Origin: Vibrio sp. CB1-14 | Lineage (GTDB): Bacteria > Pseudomonadota > Gammaproteobacteria > Enterobacterales > Vibrionaceae | Length of the DNA stretch: 64,000 nucleotides | NCBI RefSeq assembly: GCF_040412085.2 | Contig: NZ_CP115920.1 | Coordinates: 2,418,001 to 2,482,000, forward strand | Direction: 5' to 3' | In this document: positions 18,718 through 29,143 of the stretch, in pieces | Layout: every line of letters starts with the position of its first letter | Numbering within the stretch: the first letter of the stretch is position 1 | Notes under the pieces: model-generated | What the model was told of the DNA's origin: nothing | The model's input: the letters and a program-made list of their open reading frames with translations, nothing else | The model's database searches: none | Program-made: the position numbers and the translations under genes

Positions 18718-19698
18718 ATGAAAATCTTAATCGCTTTGCCTGTGCTTCTCGCCAGCAGCTGTGTGCTTGCTTCTGAGCGCTCTACCCTTTCATTTTCTCT
18801 AGACAACGATGGAATTTGGGGTACCGACGAAGACTACACCAACGGAATTTTCCTTTCCTATACCAGTGCTGCCATCAAGCCCTGGTCGATTTTTAAGCCC
18901 CTAAGTCTCTCCTATTGGGGGGCTACTTCACTTGATAAAGTTGAATTCCAGCTTGGTCACAAGATGTGGACACCTTCCGATATAGAATCAGAGGTTCCAA
19001 TCGCTAACGACCGCCCTTACGCCGGCTATTTTCATGGTGAGTTAAATTACATTAGCTTGCACCCGCAGCAGGCACAGCGATTTAACGTGACTTTAGGTAG
19101 TACTGGCGAAGGCTCTTTTGCAGGAAGAGCTCAGCAGTTAGTCCACTCCCTTGTAGGCTCGAAGGAGCCGAAAGGTTGGGCATATCAAATTGAAGATAAA
19201 GTCGTTGGCAGTGTTGGTTATCTAACACACCTAAACTTAAAGCGAGAGCCTTTGTTTGGTAATACTAACTGGGAAGTCTCGAATGTCACCGAAGCCAACT
19301 TGGGTAATTTTAGAAGCGATGTTTCAACTGGGATGATGGTTCGATTTGGTTCAGAGCTTGGTGGCAACTTCGGTGCGGCAAACATCGGTACAGAAAACCC
19401 ATTTAAAGCCGGTATGATCGGTGCTTCGAACCGGGGGTGGTTTACTTACTTCGGCGTGAAAGCCCGTTATCGATTTAATGATATTACTATAGAGGGTGAC
19501 CGCCCTGGTATACCAGAACCAAGTGATGCCTATGACGTGACACTTCAACCTGTTCAAGGTGAAGCAGTATTAGGCGCGACTTGGTACAACACCTACGTAG
19601 GTATCAACGTCTTTGCCGGAACGAAATCGGCAGAATACAAAGAGGCCACGAAATCGATATATGGTAATGGTGGTATCTCACTGTTTGCCTTCTTTTAA
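18718..19698 (+). CDS. LpxR-family lipid A deacylase-like outer membrane protein
   Basis: This 326-residue protein belongs to the LpxR (DUF2219) family of outer-membrane beta-barrels, which remove the 3'-linked acyloxyacyl chain of lipid A in Salmonella. A signal peptide ends near LASERS. The conserved catalytic and metal-binding segments are visible: FSLDNDGIWGTDEDYTNG and IANDRPYAGYFHGEL. The protein ends in aromatic LFAFF, as typical of barrels. ATG 18718 was chosen because it begins the signal peptide; an in-frame codon at 18655 would add 21 non-signal residues. Lipid A activity is inferred from the family. Its place between pflB and the chemoreceptor/pflA has no obvious functional logic. 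Confidence 0.88.
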   Translation: MKILIALPVLLASSCVLASERSTLSFSLDNDGIWGTDEDYTNGIFLSYTSAAIKPWSIFKPLSLSYWGATSLDKVEFQLGHKMWTPSDIESEVPIANDRPYAGYFHGELNYISLHPQQAQRFNVTLGSTGEGSFAGRAQQLVHSLVGSKEPKGWAYQIEDKVVGSVGYLTHLNLKREPLFGNTNWEVSNVTEANLGNFRSDVSTGMMVRFGSELGGNFGAANIGTENPFKAGMIGASNRGWFTYFGVKARYRFNDITIEGDRPGIPEPSDAYDVTLQPVQGEAVLGATWYNTYVGINVFAGTKSAEYKEATKSIYGNGGISLFAFF

Positions 19699-19735
19699 AA
19701 ACAAAACAGACACTCAAGAGTGTCTGTTTTGTTTT
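19698..19735. terminator. Bidirectional terminator, LpxR-like gene / chemoreceptor
   Basis: An 18-bp stem (with AACAGACACTC / GAGTGTCTGTT at its core) and a 2-nt loop has A and T runs on its flanks. It begins at the stop codon of the LpxR-like gene and faces a convergent chemoreceptor. Confidence 0.85.
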
Positions 19736-19769
19736 CTAGCTGTTTACATTGTCCAAGCAAATCAGAAAA

Positions 19770-21650
19770 CTACGCTGTTTTAAACCTTTCACATTCCTGA
19801 TACAGCTCCGTCGATCGCTTATCAACACCATCACTGGTTTGTTTTAGGCTTTGGCTACTTGTCTCCAGCTCACCCATAGACTCATTGATTTGAGACATGT
19901 TGCTCGCCATCGATTGAGATGTAGTCGCTAACTCTTTCACTGAGAAAAAAATCACTTCCGTCTGAGCGCTCGCTTCTTGCGCTTTGTTCATGATCTCTTC
20001 AAGCGCAGCTTTCGCTTGGTTGCCTTGCTCTCTTCCTGATTGCATCGAGGAATCGGATTGAGCAATGAACTGTATCACCTGCGTGCTCTCTTGCTTCATA
20101 GTATCTATGGTGCCAGATATCTCTTCCACCGCTTGAACCGTTCTTACAGCAAGACTTCGCACTTCATCCGCAACAACGGCAAAACCACGTCCTTGCTCCC
20201 CAGCCCTTGCCGCTTCTATCGCCGCATTCAGCGCCAGCAAGTTGGTTTGCTCTGCAATGCCATTAATGATTTCCATTACTGAGTCAATCTTTTGCGACGC
20301 TTGTTCTAGCTGTTCAATATGAGTGGCCGCATCTTCTAAAATGGCGCCTACTTGCTCAAAGGAGGCAATCGTATCCACGATAATCTCGCCACCAGCCTGA
20401 GCGGACTCAGCCGACGTTTTACTGATGCTTGCCACGTATTCTAATGACCCCGAGATCTCTTGCGTAGTAACACTGACCTCTTCGGTTGCAGAAGCAAGCA
20501 ATTGAGTTTGCTCAATAACTTGGCTTTGATGCTGGCGCAATAGATTGAGGGCAGTATCCAGCTCTCCCGAGTTGTTAGACAATTGCTGACTGTTGACTTT
20601 CACCCCATCGACCAAGGTACCGAGATTTTCGCAGCTAACGTTAATGGCTTTCTTCAGTTGATTAAACTCATCGCGACTATTACTGCTGACCGGGAGTCGC
20701 GTTGATAGGTCGCCCTTCTCTACCTTCTTGAGCGCATTCAACGTCTGCTTTAAAGAGCGAGCTAAAGATACATTCATCGTTAAAAAGATCGCTGTAGTAA
20801 ATAGTGCTAGGAGCGCGCAGGCAATACCCACCGAGATTTGGGTCATGCTTGAAACCTGGTTCGCCTCTTGGTTTAACGTCTGAGCTTGTTGATTGAGCGC
20901 TAATGCGGCACTGTCAAATGCAGCTAACGTCGTAGCTTGTGCTTGATCGAGCTTAGTTTCAAGGCCAACTAAAGTACCCGAGAGTTCAACAACTCGAGTA
21001 AAGCCAAGCTCTAAGGCTTTGACTTCTCTCTCGTACAACTCAAGCATGGCATAGGTATTTGAAGCGTTAACAAACCCTGCCAATGCACGCTTAAAACCTT
21101 TCTCATTCTGCTCATTTGGGTCGATTAGATACTCTTGCAAACTGGTGACGACTTTTTGAAAGTCCGACGTCAATGTCACCATGCCCGTCTCTTTAATCGC
21201 CGCATCGATTTTGACATTGTTTTGCTGAAGCTGTTCCAACAAGCCATCATTAACCGAAAAACCTAACTCAGACTTCAAGGTTAACCAAGGGCTCAAGTTG
21301 AAGATAAACGACTCGAGCGAACTAGAGATCGTATCACTTTCCGCTTGTAAGCCCGCGCTTTGCAACACAGCTAAATCTTGCTCCGCACTCGTTTCTAGCT
21401 CATCCATACTGTTCTCAAACGCGTCCATTCCTTCAGCAGATAGGGTCGTGCGGCGATTGACCGTATCCATGAGTAGAACTTGAGTCGAAGCAAGATGTGC
21501 ACTGGCTCTATTCATTCCACTACTGGTGGTAAATTTGTCATTTAAACTGGCGAGCGAGTTAAAGATAAACAGCACCAAAATGATGAACCCTGACCACAGA
21601 GTGAGCATCGAGAATAAGGTTTTTTGCTTTTGTGATAAAGCAACTTCCAT
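19770..21650 (-). CDS. Methyl-accepting chemotaxis protein
   Basis: This 626-residue chemoreceptor has a first membrane helix near residues 13-33, an all-helical periplasmic sensor of about 230 residues, a second helix near 275-297, a HAMP domain ([15 protein letters not shown]) and the cytoplasmic signalling hairpin. The hairpin tip [20 protein letters not shown] is conserved. The sensor lacks the Cache pattern of the other receptor in this window and looks like a four-helix bundle. The gene is monocistronic, divergent from pflA across 270 bp and convergent with the LpxR-like gene. The ligand is unknown. Confidence 0.93.
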   Translation of the reverse strand: MEVALSQKQKTLFSMLTLWSGFIILVLFIFNSLASLNDKFTTSSGMNRASAHLASTQVLLMDTVNRRTTLSAEGMDAFENSMDELETSAEQDLAVLQSAGLQAESDTISSSLESFIFNLSPWLTLKSELGFSVNDGLLEQLQQNNVKIDAAIKETGMVTLTSDFQKVVTSLQEYLIDPNEQNEKGFKRALAGFVNASNTYAMLELYEREVKALELGFTRVVELSGTLVGLETKLDQAQATTLAAFDSAALALNQQAQTLNQEANQVSSMTQISVGIACALLALFTTAIFLTMNVSLARSLKQTLNALKKVEKGDLSTRLPVSSNSRDEFNQLKKAINVSCENLGTLVDGVKVNSQQLSNNSGELDTALNLLRQHQSQVIEQTQLLASATEEVSVTTQEISGSLEYVASISKTSAESAQAGGEIIVDTIASFEQVGAILEDAATHIEQLEQASQKIDSVMEIINGIAEQTNLLALNAAIEAARAGEQGRGFAVVADEVRSLAVRTVQAVEEISGTIDTMKQESTQVIQFIAQSDSSMQSGREQGNQAKAALEEIMNKAQEASAQTEVIFFSVKELATTSQSMASNMSQINESMGELETSSQSLKQTSDGVDKRSTELYQECERFKTA

Positions 21651-21923
21651 GTGTACCCCTTATAGCGACAAGCGTGTTGGCCTAGCGACCAAAACAAACG
21701 GCGGCATTCACAACCAATCAAATTGGTCTAGACTAAGCAAACTAGCAATCTATGTACCACTTATTAATAATATAATTAACAACGCTATAACATTATCACT
21801 CCATGAGCAACAGAAGCCGTTTATTGATCGATACAGACTATGAATGGGAGTCCACTTTTCCTGTTGTAGGGTGTGGTTTTGTAATAAAATGACGGGTAAA
21901 AATAAGTTAGTAGAGAAGAGCAT

Positions 21924-22664
21924 ATGTCAACAACAGGTCGCATTCACTCATTCGAATCCTGTGGTACTGTCGATGGACCGGGTATTCGTTTTATTGTCTT
22001 TATGCAAGGCTGTCTTATGCGCTGCAAGTATTGCCATAACCGTGATACTTGGGATACGCATGACGGCAAAGAAATCAACGTCGATGAGCTAATCAAAGAG
22101 GCGAAATCTTACCGCCACTTTATGAATGCATCTGGCGGTGGTGTGACTTGCTCTGGTGGTGAGGCTATGCTTCAACCAGAATTTGTTCGTGACTTTTTTA
22201 GAGCTGCGCAAGCAGAAGGTATTCATACCTGTCTCGATACTAACGGCTATATCCGCAAACACACCGATGTCGTAGACGAAGTCCTTGAAGCGACCGATCT
22301 TGTGATGCTTGACCTAAAACACATGAAAGATGAAATCCACCAAGATTTCATTGGCGTATCAAACCGCCGCGTATTGGACTTTGCTCGCTACCTTCACAAA
22401 ATTGGTCAAAAAACGTGGATCCGTTATGTTGTTGTACCTGGCTACACCGACGATCCTGAAGCGGCTCACATGCTGGGTGAATTCATCAAAGACATGGACA
22501 ACATCGAGAAGGTTGAGCTTTTGCCGTACCATAAACTCGGTGCGCACAAGTGGGAAGCGCTTGGTTTTGATTACCCATTGGAAGGTGTACAGCCACCGAA
22601 AAAAGAAGTGATGGATGAAATTCAAAGTATCCTGCTTCAGTACACAGATACCGTCAAATACTAA
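21924..22664 (+). CDS. pflA: Pyruvate formate-lyase activating enzyme
   Basis: This radical-SAM enzyme uses a [4Fe-4S] cluster and S-adenosylmethionine to place the glycyl radical on PflB. The 246 residues match E. coli PflA in length and sequence. The cluster motif CLMRCKYC gives Cys30, Cys34 and Cys37, the same positions as in E. coli. [15 protein letters not shown] is the conserved GGE SAM-binding segment. The gene is not adjacent to pflB, so it has its own promoter upstream of 21924. It ends at a hairpin terminator. Confidence 0.97.
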   Translation: MSTTGRIHSFESCGTVDGPGIRFIVFMQGCLMRCKYCHNRDTWDTHDGKEINVDELIKEAKSYRHFMNASGGGVTCSGGEAMLQPEFVRDFFRAAQAEGIHTCLDTNGYIRKHTDVVDEVLEATDLVMLDLKHMKDEIHQDFIGVSNRRVLDFARYLHKIGQKTWIRYVVVPGYTDDPEAAHMLGEFIKDMDNIEKVELLPYHKLGAHKWEALGFDYPLEGVQPPKKEVMDEIQSILLQYTDTVKY

Positions 22665-22710
22665 TCTGAACCCAAACGCGCCACGCGTTTACCTGTAAGG
22701 CTTTGACACG

Positions 22711-22739
22711 AAAAAAACGCGCTAGAAGGCGCGTTTTTT
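22711..22739 (+). terminator. pflA terminator
   Basis: The stem AACGCGC / GCGCGTT, with A and T runs on its flanks and a 6-nt loop, lies 46 bases past the stop codon. Confidence 0.85.
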
Positions 22740-22850
22740 GTCATAAATATGTGTTGAGATCATGTTATAAGTCATACATATACTGTTAATCTGTCGATAA
22801 TTCGTATTCATACATAAACTTATTAGAAAGTATTTAGTGAGGCTCTCAAC

Positions 22851-23351
22851 ATGGAAATGACAAACGCTCAACGTCTAATCCTATCTAACCAATACTACCT
22901 GATGGCGAAACTAACGCCTGAGAATGCGGTGAAGTACCATCGCCTTCAAACCATTGTAGAACGTGGCTATGAGCTGCAAATGCGCGAGATGAACAAAGAG
23001 TTCGGCTGCCTTGTTGAAGATGAGTGTCGTGAAGTTATCGACATCATGGAAATGTACCACGCGATGCAAGAATCAAACAAAATGCTTTCTGAAGAAGACC
23101 GTAAAGATGTAGACCAGCGTCGTCTGCAGTTCTTAGGCTTCGATATCGCAACAGAAGCACAACTAGTGAACTATGTTCGATTCCTAGTTGACTCTGAAGG
23201 CCTGTACCCTCAGTTCGACAAGGGTGACCACCACTTTAACAGCCATGTTCCTATGCTCGACAAATACCGTCGTATGCTGGTTACGTGGAGAAACTGCCCA
23301 CGTCAATATCACCTATCAAGCGCAGAATTCCGTCAGATTTTTAACGCTTAA
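22851..23351 (+). CDS. yfbU: YfbU family protein
   Basis: The 166-residue cytoplasmic protein matches E. coli YfbU (164 residues) from the first residue: [40 protein letters not shown] and a C terminus of [15 protein letters not shown]. The molecular function is not established, although the family is widely conserved in gamma-proteobacteria. The gene is monocistronic, with its own terminator 35 bases after the stop codon. There is no domain evidence for enzymatic activity. Confidence 0.95.
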   Translation: MEMTNAQRLILSNQYYLMAKLTPENAVKYHRLQTIVERGYELQMREMNKEFGCLVEDECREVIDIMEMYHAMQESNKMLSEEDRKDVDQRRLQFLGFDIATEAQLVNYVRFLVDSEGLYPQFDKGDHHFNSHVPMLDKYRRMLVTWRNCPRQYHLSSAEFRQIFNA

Positions 23352-23385
23352 GACGTTTTTGAAGCGACTTAAGTCGTATTTTATG

Positions 23386-23419
23386 AAAAATACCCGCCAT
23401 TATGAGCGGGTATTTTTTT
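23386..23419 (+). terminator. yfbU terminator
   Basis: The stem AAAAATACCCGC / GCGGGTATTTTT with an 8-nt loop is followed by more T. Confidence 0.88.
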
Positions 23420-23636
23420 GAGATTTTTTTTCTAATCACACGGTCATCTCCCATAGTTAGGACTTACGTACTATTAGTGAGACTGGGGTTATTTTTCCTG
23501 CAATTACCAAGGGACTTTGTAAATAAATGCATAATTGTTAAGCATTAATCTTAAAACCCTACTAGTCTTTAAATTGACATGGAGTCGCATTGTATATGTG
23601 TTGACAGTCAGCTTTGCAGGTTAAGGGGAATCAGCT

Positions 23637-25571
23637 ATGAGTATTTTCGATCATTATCAAACGCGTTATGAAGCCGCAAAAGATGAAGAGTTATCAATTC
23701 AGGAATTCTTAGCTCTATGTAAAGACGATAAAAGTGCTTATGCCAACGCTGCCGAACGTCTTCTGCTCGCTATCGGCGAGCCTGAAGTCATCGACACGGC
23801 ACAAGATCCACGCTTAAGTCGTATCTTCTCAAATCGTATTATCTCTCGTTACAAAACCTTTGAAGACTTTTATGGCATGGAAGACGCCATTGAGCAAATT
23901 GTGTCGTATTTAAAACACGCTGCGCAAGGTCTTGAAGAACGCAAACAAATTCTATACTTACTCGGCCCTGTAGGTGGTGGTAAATCATCACTCGCCGAGA
24001 AACTTAAAGCGCTCATGCAGAAGATGCCAATCTACGTACTTTCTGCAAACGGCGAACGCAGTCCAGTCAGTGACCACCCATTCTGTCTATTCGATGTAAA
24101 CGAAGACGGTGACCTGCTGAAAAGCGAGTATGGCATCGAGAAGCGCTACTTGCGCTCTATCATGTCGCCGTGGGCAGCAAAACGTCTACATGAATTCGGT
24201 GGTGACATTACTAAGTTTAAAGTAGTAAAAGTACGACCATCAATTCTAGACCAAGTCGCCATAGCCAAAACTGAGCCGGGCGATGAAAACAACCAAGATA
24301 TCTCAGCATTAGTTGGTAAAGTCGATATTCGCCAACTAGAGCACTACTCTCAAGACGATCCAGACGCCTACAGTTATTCCGGAGCACTTTGTCGAGCCAA
24401 CCAAGGCTTGATGGAATTCGTTGAGATGTTCAAAGCACCAATCAAAGTATTACACCCGCTTCTAACCGCGACTCAAGAAGGCAACTACAACGGTACCGAA
24501 GGTCTATCTGCCCTACCATTTGATGGCATGATCCTCGCTCACTCGAATGAGTCCGAGTGGCAGACGTTCCGTAACAACAAAAACAACGAGGCGTTTTTAG
24601 ACCGTGTTTACATCGTTAAAGTACCTTATTGTTTGCGAGTCTCAGAAGAAGTCAAAATCTACCAAAAACTCCTTGAAAACAGTGAGCTATCTAAAGCACC
24701 TTGCTCACCAAGTACTTTAGAGTTACTTGGTCAGTTCAGTGTCCTTTCTCGCTTGAAAGAGCCAGAAAACTCATCATTATTCTCGAAAATGCGCGTTTAT
24801 GATGGTGAAACGCTGAAAGATACCGATCCGAAAGCGAAAAGCTATCAAGAGTACCGCGACTATGCGGGTGTGGATGAAGGTATGTCCGGTCTCTCTACCC
24901 GTTTCGCATTTAAGATCTTGTCTCGCGTCTTCAACTTCGATCAAACAGAAGTTGCCGCAAACCCGGTTCACCTGTTCTATGTCGTTGAGCAACAAATCGA
25001 ACGCGAACAGTTCCCACAAGAAGTGGGTGAGAAATACCTTGAGTTCTTGAAAGGTTACTTAGTACCTCGCTATGTTGAGTTCATCGGTAAAGAAATTCAG
25101 ACCGCTTACTTAGAGTCATACTCTGAGTACGGCCAAAACATCTTTGATCGCTACGTCACCTACGCTGACTTCTGGATCCAAGACCAAGAGTATCGAGATC
25201 CAGAAACAGGCCAGCTATTTGATCGTGCTTCTCTTAACGAAGAGCTAGAGAAGATCGAGAAGACAGCAGGGATCAGTAACCCGAAAGATTTCCGTAATGA
25301 GATTGTGAACTTCGTGCTACGTGCGCGTGCGAATAACAATGGCTCTAACCCGGTTTGGACGAGCTATGAGAAGCTACGCACCGTTATCGAGAAGAAAATG
25401 TTCTCGAACACTGAAGAGCTGCTTCCTGTCATCTCGTTCAACGCGAAAACGTCTTCAGAAGACCAGCGCAAACACGATGATTTCGTCAATCGCATGATGG
25501 AAAAAGGCTACACCGAGAAGCAAGTCAGATTGCTGTCTGAGTGGTACTTGAGAGTTCGTAAATCCTCATAG
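23637..25571 (+). CDS. yeaG: PrkA-type serine protein kinase (YeaG)
   Basis: This is a 644-residue PrkA-family Ser/Thr kinase with an AAA-type N-terminal domain. The P-loop is LLGPVGGGKSS near residues 107-117, and the C-terminal third is the PrkA kinase-like domain. In enterics YeaG acts with YeaH in stationary-phase and nitrogen-starvation responses. Here it begins a three-gene operon with yeaH and the SpoVR gene, an order conserved across proteobacteria. ATG 23637 follows AAGGGGAATCAGCT. The 285-bp region upstream contains promoter DNA, but I could not identify a convincing sigma-54 or RpoS element. Confidence 0.95.
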   Translation: MSIFDHYQTRYEAAKDEELSIQEFLALCKDDKSAYANAAERLLLAIGEPEVIDTAQDPRLSRIFSNRIISRYKTFEDFYGMEDAIEQIVSYLKHAAQGLEERKQILYLLGPVGGGKSSLAEKLKALMQKMPIYVLSANGERSPVSDHPFCLFDVNEDGDLLKSEYGIEKRYLRSIMSPWAAKRLHEFGGDITKFKVVKVRPSILDQVAIAKTEPGDENNQDISALVGKVDIRQLEHYSQDDPDAYSYSGALCRANQGLMEFVEMFKAPIKVLHPLLTATQEGNYNGTEGLSALPFDGMILAHSNESEWQTFRNNKNNEAFLDRVYIVKVPYCLRVSEEVKIYQKLLENSELSKAPCSPSTLELLGQFSVLSRLKEPENSSLFSKMRVYDGETLKDTDPKAKSYQEYRDYAGVDEGMSGLSTRFAFKILSRVFNFDQTEVAANPVHLFYVVEQQIEREQFPQEVGEKYLEFLKGYLVPRYVEFIGKEIQTAYLESYSEYGQNIFDRYVTYADFWIQDQEYRDPETGQLFDRASLNEELEKIEKTAGISNPKDFRNEIVNFVLRARANNNGSNPVWTSYEKLRTVIEKKMFSNTEELLPVISFNAKTSSEDQRKHDDFVNRMMEKGYTEKQVRLLSEWYLRVRKSS

Positions 25572-25592
25572 CCCCACCTGACTGATAAGTTG

Positions 25593-25618
25593 CAGCCCCG
25601 AGCGCGTGCTCGGGTGCT
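25593..25618 (+). other. Intercistronic hairpin between yeaG and yeaH
   Basis: The core CCCGAGC-GCGT-GCTCGGG with flanking CAGC/GCTG forms a strong stem without a T tract. It may protect or process the operon mRNA and so set different levels of kinase and YeaH; this is an inference. Confidence 0.5.
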
Positions 25619-25648
25619 GTATGGTGAGGGGAAGACAGGGAGTTACTC

Positions 25649-26920
25649 ATGGCACAATTTATTGATAGACGCTTAAACGGCAAGAACAAAAGCGCCGTTA
25701 ACAGACAGCGTTTTCTGCGCAGACATAAGCAGAAAATCAAAGAGTCCGTGACCGATGCCGTCAATCGTCGCTCGATCACGAACACGGAAACGGGTGAAGA
25801 CGTTTCTATTCCAAGCAAAGACCTCAACGAGCCTATTTTTCATCAAGGGCAAGGAGGCGTAAAAGAGCGCGTCCATCCTGGTAACGACCAATTTATTACC
25901 GGTGATAAAATTGAACGTCCACCTAAAGGCGGTCAAGGAGGTGGTGCGGGTCAAGGCGAAGCCAGTCCTGATGGTGAGGGTGAAGACGAATTTGTATTCC
26001 AGATTTCGAAAGACGAATATCTCGATATTTTGTTCGAAGATCTCGCTCTGCCTAATCTAAAGAAAAACCAAATCAACAAAATCAAAGAGTGGAAAACTCA
26101 TCGCGCTGGTTACCAAACAGCGGGTATGCCCTCTAATATCGCTATTGTGCGCTCACTACAGCAATCACTCGCGCGTCGAACGGCGATGACTGCTGGTAAG
26201 CGTAAGATGCTTGATGAGCTCAACAGGCAGCTTGATGAGATCAAGATCAGCGAGCCTGCTCAACCCATGGAAGAGAAGCGACTCAAAGAAGAGATCGCAT
26301 CGCTTCGCAAAAAAATCGACAGCGTGCCGTTTATCGACACCTTCGACCTACGCTTCAAAAACTACGAAAAACGTCCTGTCCCATCCAGCCAAGCAGTTAT
26401 GTTCTGTTTGATGGATGTATCAGGCTCTATGGATCAAGCAACAAAAGACATCGCTAAACGCTTCTATGTCTTGCTGTACTTGTTCTTAACACGAACCTAT
26501 GAAAACGTCGAAGTGGTGTTCATTCGCCACCATACTCAAGCCAAAGAAGTCGACGAACATGAGTTTTTCTATTCCCAAGAAACCGGTGGCACCATCGTTT
26601 CTAGCGCATTAAAACTCATGAAAGAAATCGTAGAAGACCGCTACCCAACCGGAGAGTGGAACATCTATGCTGCGCAGGCATCCGATGGCGATAACTGGGC
26701 CGACGATTCACCGCGTTGTCGCGACTTACTGGTCAACAAACTGCTGCCAGCTTGTCAGTACTATTCATACATCGAGATCACTCGTCGAACTCACCAAACG
26801 TTATGGCATGAGTACGAGAAGCTCGAAAATGATTTTGACAACTTTGCGATGAAGAATATTCGTTCGGTAGACGACATATTCCCTGTGTTTAGGGAGTTGT
26901 TTCAAAAAGAGACAGCATAG
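25649..26920 (+). CDS. yeaH: YeaH/YhbH family protein (DUF444)
   Basis: This 423-residue DUF444 protein is the partner of the PrkA kinase. The basic N terminus is followed by a Gly-rich acidic stretch near residues 90-112. The C-terminal half is von Willebrand A-like, with the metal-binding motif MDVSGSMDQ near residue 255 (DxSxS). The protein is similar to YhbH of Bacillus. The function is poorly known; a regulatory complex with YeaG is supported by operon conservation. GGGAGTTACTC precedes the ATG. The gene is followed 11 bases later by the SpoVR gene. Confidence 0.93.
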   Translation: MAQFIDRRLNGKNKSAVNRQRFLRRHKQKIKESVTDAVNRRSITNTETGEDVSIPSKDLNEPIFHQGQGGVKERVHPGNDQFITGDKIERPPKGGQGGGAGQGEASPDGEGEDEFVFQISKDEYLDILFEDLALPNLKKNQINKIKEWKTHRAGYQTAGMPSNIAIVRSLQQSLARRTAMTAGKRKMLDELNRQLDEIKISEPAQPMEEKRLKEEIASLRKKIDSVPFIDTFDLRFKNYEKRPVPSSQAVMFCLMDVSGSMDQATKDIAKRFYVLLYLFLTRTYENVEVVFIRHHTQAKEVDEHEFFYSQETGGTIVSSALKLMKEIVEDRYPTGEWNIYAAQASDGDNWADDSPRCRDLLVNKLLPACQYYSYIEITRRTHQTLWHEYEKLENDFDNFAMKNIRSVDDIFPVFRELFQKETA

Positions 26921-26931
26921 GGAGACGTGCT

Positions 26932-28464
26932 ATGACCACAGAGACTAAGACAAATTCTAAGGTGCTGCCCGATGGTCCAGATTGGACCTTTGATATGCTT
27001 GAGCGTTATCACGTTGAGATCAAACGTGTTGCTAAGCATTACAGATTGGACACCTATCCAAATCAAATCGAGGTTATCACCTCGGAGCAAATGATGGATG
27101 CCTATTCCAGCATAGGCATGCCCATTAACTACAATCACTGGTCGTTTGGTAAGAAGTTTATCCAAACCGAACAAGGCTACAAACACGGTCAAATGGGTCT
27201 GGCGTATGAAATCGTCATTAACTCAGACCCTTGTATAGCCTACCTAATGGAAGAAAACTCGGTCACTATGCAAGCGCTCGTTATGGCACACGCTTGTTAT
27301 GGGCATAACTCATTCTTTAAAGGCAATTACTTGTTCCAAACCTGGACAGATGCCAGTTCGATCATCGACTACTTGCTGTTTGCCAAAAAGTACATTGCAG
27401 ATTGCGAGCAAAAGTATGGCGTTGAAGAGGTAGAACAGACTCTCGATTCTTGTCACGCTCTGATGAATTTTGGCGTGGATCGTTATAAGCGACCTGAGAA
27501 GATCTCCATCGCGGAAGAGAAAGCCCGTCAAGAAGAGCGAGAATCCTACTTGCAATCTCAGGTCAATCAGCTTTGGAAAACCGTACCTAAAAATCGCACC
27601 AAAGAGGAAACACAGAAGGTACGCTTCCCTTCAGAGCCTCAAGAAAACATTCTCTATTTCATTGAAAAAAATGCACCGTTACTGGAGTCTTGGCAACGAG
27701 AAATCGTACGCATTGTGCGTAAGGTAAGCCAATACTTCTATCCGCAAAAGCAGACCCAAGTGATGAACGAAGGCTGGGCGACATTCTGGCATTACACCAT
27801 TTTGAATCATCTCTACGATGAAGGTTTGGTTTCGGATAAGTTCATCCTAGAGTTTCTGCATAGCCACACAAGTGTTGTCGCACAACCTGCGTACAACAGT
27901 CCATACTTTAGCGGTATTAACCCTTATGCGCTTGGCTTTGCCATGTTCCAGGACATTAAACGTATTTGTGAAGATCCGACTGACGAAGACAAAGAGTGGT
28001 TCCCAGAGCTCGCAGGAAGCGACTGGTTAGAGGCGGTGCACTTTGCGATGCACAACTTCAAAGACGAGAGTTTTATTAGCCAGTACCTATCACCTCGTTT
28101 GATGCGTGAGTTTAAGTTCTTCTCGATACTTGATGATGATCGTAAAAACTTCGTTGAAGTGTCCGCGATTCATGACGAAATGGGCTATCGACAGATTCGA
28201 GAAAAACTCGCTGCACAATACAACTTAAGCAACTTAGAGCCGAACATCCAAGTTTACAATGTCGATGTTCGAGGCGACCGTTCTCTCACTTTACAGCACG
28301 TTCCACATAACCGCATTCCTCTCGATAAGGGGCACGAAGAGGTGTTGAAACACTTATACCGTTTGTGGGGCTTTGACGTAATTTTGGAAGAAGTGAAAGA
28401 TTCAGGCCGACGAGAAATATTGGCGACATGCCCTAAACGGGAGCCATATAACGCCAGTATTTAA
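26932..28464 (+). CDS. ycgB: SpoVR family protein (YcgB)
   Basis: The 510-residue protein belongs to the SpoVR/YcgB family, named after a Bacillus sporulation gene but widespread in non-sporulating proteobacteria. Conserved family segments include MAHACYGHNSFFKGNY, MNEGWATFWHYTI and PYALGFAMFQDI. The GHNSFF and NEGWATFWH segments contain His/Glu residues like a metal site, though no activity is proven. It is the third gene of the yeaG-yeaH operon. A terminator at 28510-28547 ends the unit. Confidence 0.94.
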   Translation: MTTETKTNSKVLPDGPDWTFDMLERYHVEIKRVAKHYRLDTYPNQIEVITSEQMMDAYSSIGMPINYNHWSFGKKFIQTEQGYKHGQMGLAYEIVINSDPCIAYLMEENSVTMQALVMAHACYGHNSFFKGNYLFQTWTDASSIIDYLLFAKKYIADCEQKYGVEEVEQTLDSCHALMNFGVDRYKRPEKISIAEEKARQEERESYLQSQVNQLWKTVPKNRTKEETQKVRFPSEPQENILYFIEKNAPLLESWQREIVRIVRKVSQYFYPQKQTQVMNEGWATFWHYTILNHLYDEGLVSDKFILEFLHSHTSVVAQPAYNSPYFSGINPYALGFAMFQDIKRICEDPTDEDKEWFPELAGSDWLEAVHFAMHNFKDESFISQYLSPRLMREFKFFSILDDDRKNFVEVSAIHDEMGYRQIREKLAAQYNLSNLEPNIQVYNVDVRGDRSLTLQHVPHNRIPLDKGHEEVLKHLYRLWGFDVILEEVKDSGRREILATCPKREPYNASI

Positions 28465-28509
28465 CGAATCAGGTAACCCCTTATTCCCCTTAGGACGTGA
28501 CCTGAGCCT

Positions 28510-28547
28510 AAGCGGATTACTGCCTTGCAGTAATCCGCTTAATTTTT
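28510..28547 (+). terminator. Terminator of yeaG-yeaH-ycgB
   Basis: A 13-bp perfect stem (AAGCGGATTACTG / CAGTAATCCGCTT) is followed by AATTTTT. Confidence 0.88.
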
Positions 28548-28616
28548 CGGCCTGAGCTTAAGTATACGTGATATAAAGGCGAAGGTAACAACTAGGTTCA
28601 CTCATTTACGATTAGT

Positions 28617-29018
28617 ATGAAGAAAATATTTTTATCTGTGACAGCACTACTTGCTGCTCTTATCGCCCTACTCGCCTGGGTTTTCATTCCTAACCATGAA
28701 CGTCTTGGTCCTCAAACCAATATCGTTACACTCAGTGAAGAGTTTACGGTTCAGGCTTATCGTGTGTTATCCACCGATCCTGATGCCAACAGCAAGTTCG
28801 CCTACTTCATTGTCGCCGGAGAGCACCCTGTTGATGAGAAAGCGCCGTTCTTGGTCACTTCAGATCAATTTGCTAAAGTCACGGTCACTGGCGGTCAAAC
28901 AATCCATATTTCACTGCGTGGTCGTGTTCATCAATTTCATAATGATGTATGGGCAGATAAAGGCAATGGACAGCTAGCTCGGTGGTTTATTAGCTTAGAA
29001 GCCAATTACACGCGATAA
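28617..29018 (+). CDS. Small membrane-anchored or secreted protein, unknown
   Basis: This 133-residue protein begins with a positively charged start and one hydrophobic segment (residues 5-23) that could be a signal anchor or an uncleaved signal peptide. About 110 polar residues follow, predicted to be periplasmic and beta-rich. I recognise no family. It has its own terminator and is convergent with sohB. A weak AT-rich ribosome site precedes the ATG. Codon use is like its neighbours, so it is probably a real gene. Confidence 0.75.
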   Translation: MKKIFLSVTALLAALIALLAWVFIPNHERLGPQTNIVTLSEEFTVQAYRVLSTDPDANSKFAYFIVAGEHPVDEKAPFLVTSDQFAKVTVTGGQTIHISLRGRVHQFHNDVWADKGNGQLARWFISLEANYTR

Positions 29019-29051
29019 CCGCATTAGACAGAATAGCTTCAGAATACAAAC

Positions 29052-29085
29052 AAAAACAGCGACGTCATCGTCGCTGTTTTTCATC
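29052..29085. terminator. Bidirectional terminator before sohB 3' end
   Basis: The stem AAAAACAGCGACG / CGTCGCTGTTTTT lies between convergent genes. Confidence 0.85.
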
Positions 29086-29143
29086 ACCGCTTTCAATAAG
29101 CAGCCAATGATGCGCTTGCACCCTGTTTAAACAATCACCTTGA

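Noticed and set aside
23560..23600. A sigma-54 promoter for yeaG
   Set aside because: TGG...TTG elements are present but the GG-to-GC spacing is wrong, so I could not support it.
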